From Poecilobothrus nobilitatus (taxonomy: Eukaryota; Arthropoda; Insecta; Diptera; Dolichopodidae), in contig OX352774.1 in the NCBI GenBank assembly GCA_947095535.1, positions 266,883,843 through 266,947,842 on the forward strand: DNA of 64,000 nucleotides, given 5' to 3'. The notes beneath the pieces are model-generated. The model did not search any database, was not told where the DNA came from, and saw nothing but the letters and a program-made list of their open reading frames with translations. Of the stretch, positions 61,896 through 64,000 are shown one piece after another (position 1 is the stretch's first letter; each line of letters starts with the position of its first letter). The translations under genes were made by a program, and so were the position numbers.

Positions 61896-61966
61896 ATGAA
61901 TGATATAACTGACAACTGGTCTAAGGAACAGACATTGAAATTAATTGAATTGCAAAAATATCGATG
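61896..61966 (+). CDS. Candidate first exon of a SANT/MADF-like protein
   Basis: ATG at 61896 opens a frame with NWSKEQTLKLIELQKYRC, resembling the start of SANT/MADF DNA-binding domains (W-x-x-E-x-x-LKLIELxK). The frame stops at 61969. GTTAGT at 61967 would serve as a splice donor after TATCGAT, so this may be exon 1 of a gene whose next exon is outside the window. A P-like element begins only 18 bp into the supposed intron. It could also be a fragment of another transposon's accessory gene. Confidence 0.35.
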
Positions 61967-61984
61967 TTAGTTTTAGCAAAGACT

Positions 61985-63400
61985 AAGACATTCCAAGTAG
62001 AACAAATTTTTTAGTATAGAAAATAAAATTAAGGCTGGGGCCCAAATAGTCGCGACATCTATCAATATGAAATTTATTCATCTTTAATGTTGGTTATACT
62101 AAATTAGTTTTCTTTTAAATTTTAAATATACATAAACGTTTTTCTTTCTTTTCTTTGATATAAAATCATATACAATTTAACGTTGAATAAAAAAAAAAAA
62201 AGTTTTCTAAATAAAATAAATTGGTGTGTATGAACATTATAACTTTGTATTGCTATTCTAGGATAAATAATAATTTGAATACTGGTAATTTAATGTAGGT
62301 TTTTGTAAGTAATTTATATTCGATTGTTAGTTTTAAATAAATTTTATTTATTCTAGTTATATAATATTACAATTCATTAACATAAAATTTACAAATGTTA
62401 TACCTTTGTTAAAACTTTTTATAATATTATAAATTCTTACTGTAATAAACATTTTTATAAAATAATTTTTATCCAAATATTCACAGCATGAGTAATTGAA
62501 GTCATATTCTAAATGTTTAAATAACTTAAATTCTAAATTAGTTTCTGTACAAATTTCATTGAAAAATTTGATGAATTTATTTTCTAAATTTTCTAATTCA
62601 TTCATAAAATTGTCAGAAGACCTAACTAATGTAGCATTATCATATTCTTTAAAATTAATAAATTGAAAATATTTATTTTTCTCGTTAGTTAAGTCTTCTT
62701 TACATTTATGATGTTCCTTAAATTTTTTAAGTATCCACCCACCAAAATAATGAAATGCGTTTTTTTCTCCCAACTCCATATATTTTTTAGTCTGGTTGAA
62801 ATCATAAGTACTTTGTAAAATTTCAGGTGCCGTTGCAAATTCCAAATCAATGTCAGTTATTTCACAGTCATTTACCTCCGTCTCATAATTAGTATATGTG
62901 GTTATATTAGGTACATATTTTGCAGAAAATGATTTTTTAAACGCCGCTGAAAATTGAAAACATGTCATACATGAACATATTATACATACCTAGTATGTTC
63001 GTTAAAATGTTTTTGACATATGCGATAATCATCAGAAATTTCTTTATTTTTAAGATCACGCCTATTCAATTTTTTTAACCAAATTTCTTTTCTGAAAAAA
63101 ATAATATTTTTTATTTACAATTATCAATAAATATTTTTAGTTTTTAATAAATTTTATATCCATGTATGATATACATACATATTCATATTAAATTCTGATA
63201 ACAGAAATTTAAAAATAAATACGTACATACATATCTACATTAAAATATATTATTTACTTACCGTGAACTATTTTATGGAAATCTAAAAAACTTTACTTTC
63301 TTATTTTTCCGTTCTTTTTTTAAACCGCAAATTAAACATTTTATATAACGTTTACCCATACTTTTAGTTAAAAATTTTTGTTACTAAAAAAAAAATATTA
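61985..63400 (-). mobile_element. P-superfamily-like element, transposase-bearing but broken
   Basis: It starts with AAGACATTCCAAGTAGAACA, the same terminus as the 34980-35982 element, and shares about 420 bp with it. A THAP-type transposase relic follows on the minus strand. I could not find the matching inverted right end before the window closes, so the right boundary is only a guess. Confidence 0.7.
62357..63359 (-). pseudogene. THAP-domain P-like transposase, disrupted
   Basis: Exon 1 (63359-63262) encodes MGKRYIKCLICGLKKERK and VKFFRFP, the first Cys pair and the FxxFP-like part of a THAP finger. An in-frame TAA at 63275-63273 then breaks it. A GTAAGT donor joins to 63091-62990, which supplies EIWLKKLNRRDL and YRICQKHFNEH, the Trp and the distal Cys-x2-His of the finger. 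The next acceptor leads to 62946-62357 (about 195 codons), with an FGGWILKKF segment and the closing CCEYLDKNYFIKMFITVRI region that resembles the C-terminus of THAP-type transposases. The phase between exons 2 and 3 is off by one. The catalytic middle is largely missing. Two lesions make it a pseudogene. Confidence 0.72.
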
Positions 63401-63469
63401 CAAAACTTTATCATTGATCACTATAATATTAAATAAACGTACATCACTTTTCACCACTTTGTTATAAAA

Positions 63470-63600
63470 TGAAAAAATGTTCATTCAAGGGCGCCTTTAA
63501 AAACCTAATGTAAAAATTACGTATTTTTACTTGCAGAAATACATGTTTATGTTCGAAAGAAGGGCGCCTTTAAAAAAGCATTGTTATACTAGGTAAAAAA
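63470..63600. repeat. R1-like GCGCCTTTAAAAA motif pair
   Basis: GGGCGCCTTTAAAAACCTAA at 63489 and GGGCGCCTTTAAAAAAGCAT at 63564 repeat the R1-family GCGCCTTTAAAAA-GCATTGT boxes seen at 24490 and 44595. Only this part of R1 is visible before the window ends. Confidence 0.5.
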
Positions 63601-64000
63601 TAGTGTGCATTTTTTTCTCATGGTAATTTATATTCATAGTGTTAGTCATATAATTGTATACTGTATACCTGATCCACTGCTGGTTGTATACAAGCAATCG
63701 CATAGAGAGAAAATTTAAAAAATAAGATCCAAATTTTGGCAATTTAGTATGAAAAATTGAAATTTTCAACTTAAATTTGAAGGATGTTATTAACCTGCAG
63801 TAGAAAATAATAAATGGTATTATTTTTATAAAATTTGGAATATTTTCTATTAACCGTGAAAATCATTTTAAAAAATTTAATCATTGCATGCTCAAAATTG
63901 AGTTTTAAAAAACCTCTACTGAAATTGAAAAATACACATTCACTTCGATTAAAGTGCTTAAGCGCATTAAAAACTAAAAAATAAAAAAGCGAAGTCATAT

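Noticed and set aside
1..64000. CRISPR arrays, bacterial operons or a prophage
   Set aside because: Spliced genes and eukaryotic transposons throughout; repeats are tandem, inverted or transposon-derived and not spacer-separated.

Overview
This window is very AT-rich eukaryotic nuclear DNA, almost certainly from an insect and probably a fly. The evidence is spliced genes with 50-90 bp GT-AG introns, insect-type proteins, and a dense, nested load of insect transposons: mariner, hAT, P-like/THAP, DINE-1-like Helentron, tRNA-derived SINE and LINE. The species cannot be named from the sequence. The DINE-1-like repeats, with their GGAC-rich block and terminal hairpin, are what point to Diptera.

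Two genes look intact, both on the + strand. At 34621-40977 lies an 11-exon gene for diacylglycerol O-acyltransferase 1 (DGAT1, 'midway' in Drosophila; about 497 aa). It makes triacylglycerol in the ER membrane. At 56782-60169 lies an 8-exon gene for mitochondrial aspartyl-tRNA synthetase (about 989 aa). It carries three tandem OB-fold tRNA-binding modules in front of one class II catalytic core; typical mitochondrial AspRS has one such module and is about 650 aa. A possible first exon of a third gene (SANT/MADF-like N-terminus) is at 61896-61966, and a weak 52-codon ORF is at 56417-56575 on the minus strand.

The rest is repeat-derived. 1-4245: a decayed LINE split by other insertions, including a hAT remnant and a MITE that recurs at 60608-61084. 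4801-7978: two 1564-bp TIR elements head to head, forming a 3.16-kb near-perfect palindrome. 7975-24700: a transposon graveyard built on a repeat family I call R1. It contains a 6.5-kb element with about 0.9-kb inverted ends and a THAP remnant, three DINE-1-like elements (one with about 150-bp tandem repeats), a SINE with target duplication, a hAT element in an R1 terminus and a 2.2-kb TIR element. 27327-28861: a mariner copy holding a truncated LINE. 41800-44215: another decayed LINE. 44258-48779: a second long inverted repeat (1.2/1.1-kb arms). 49398-53144: a mariner copy containing a LINE, an AAT microsatellite and, inside the LINE, a hAT MITE. 61985 onward: a P-superfamily-like element with a broken THAP transposase gene, whose short derivative sits in DGAT1 intron 2.

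The two intact genes act in separate pathways, and nothing links them beyond proximity. Most of the extra length in the DGAT1 introns comes from transposons. Exon boundaries were set by splice signals, reading phase and family similarity read by eye; no search or alignment was run.
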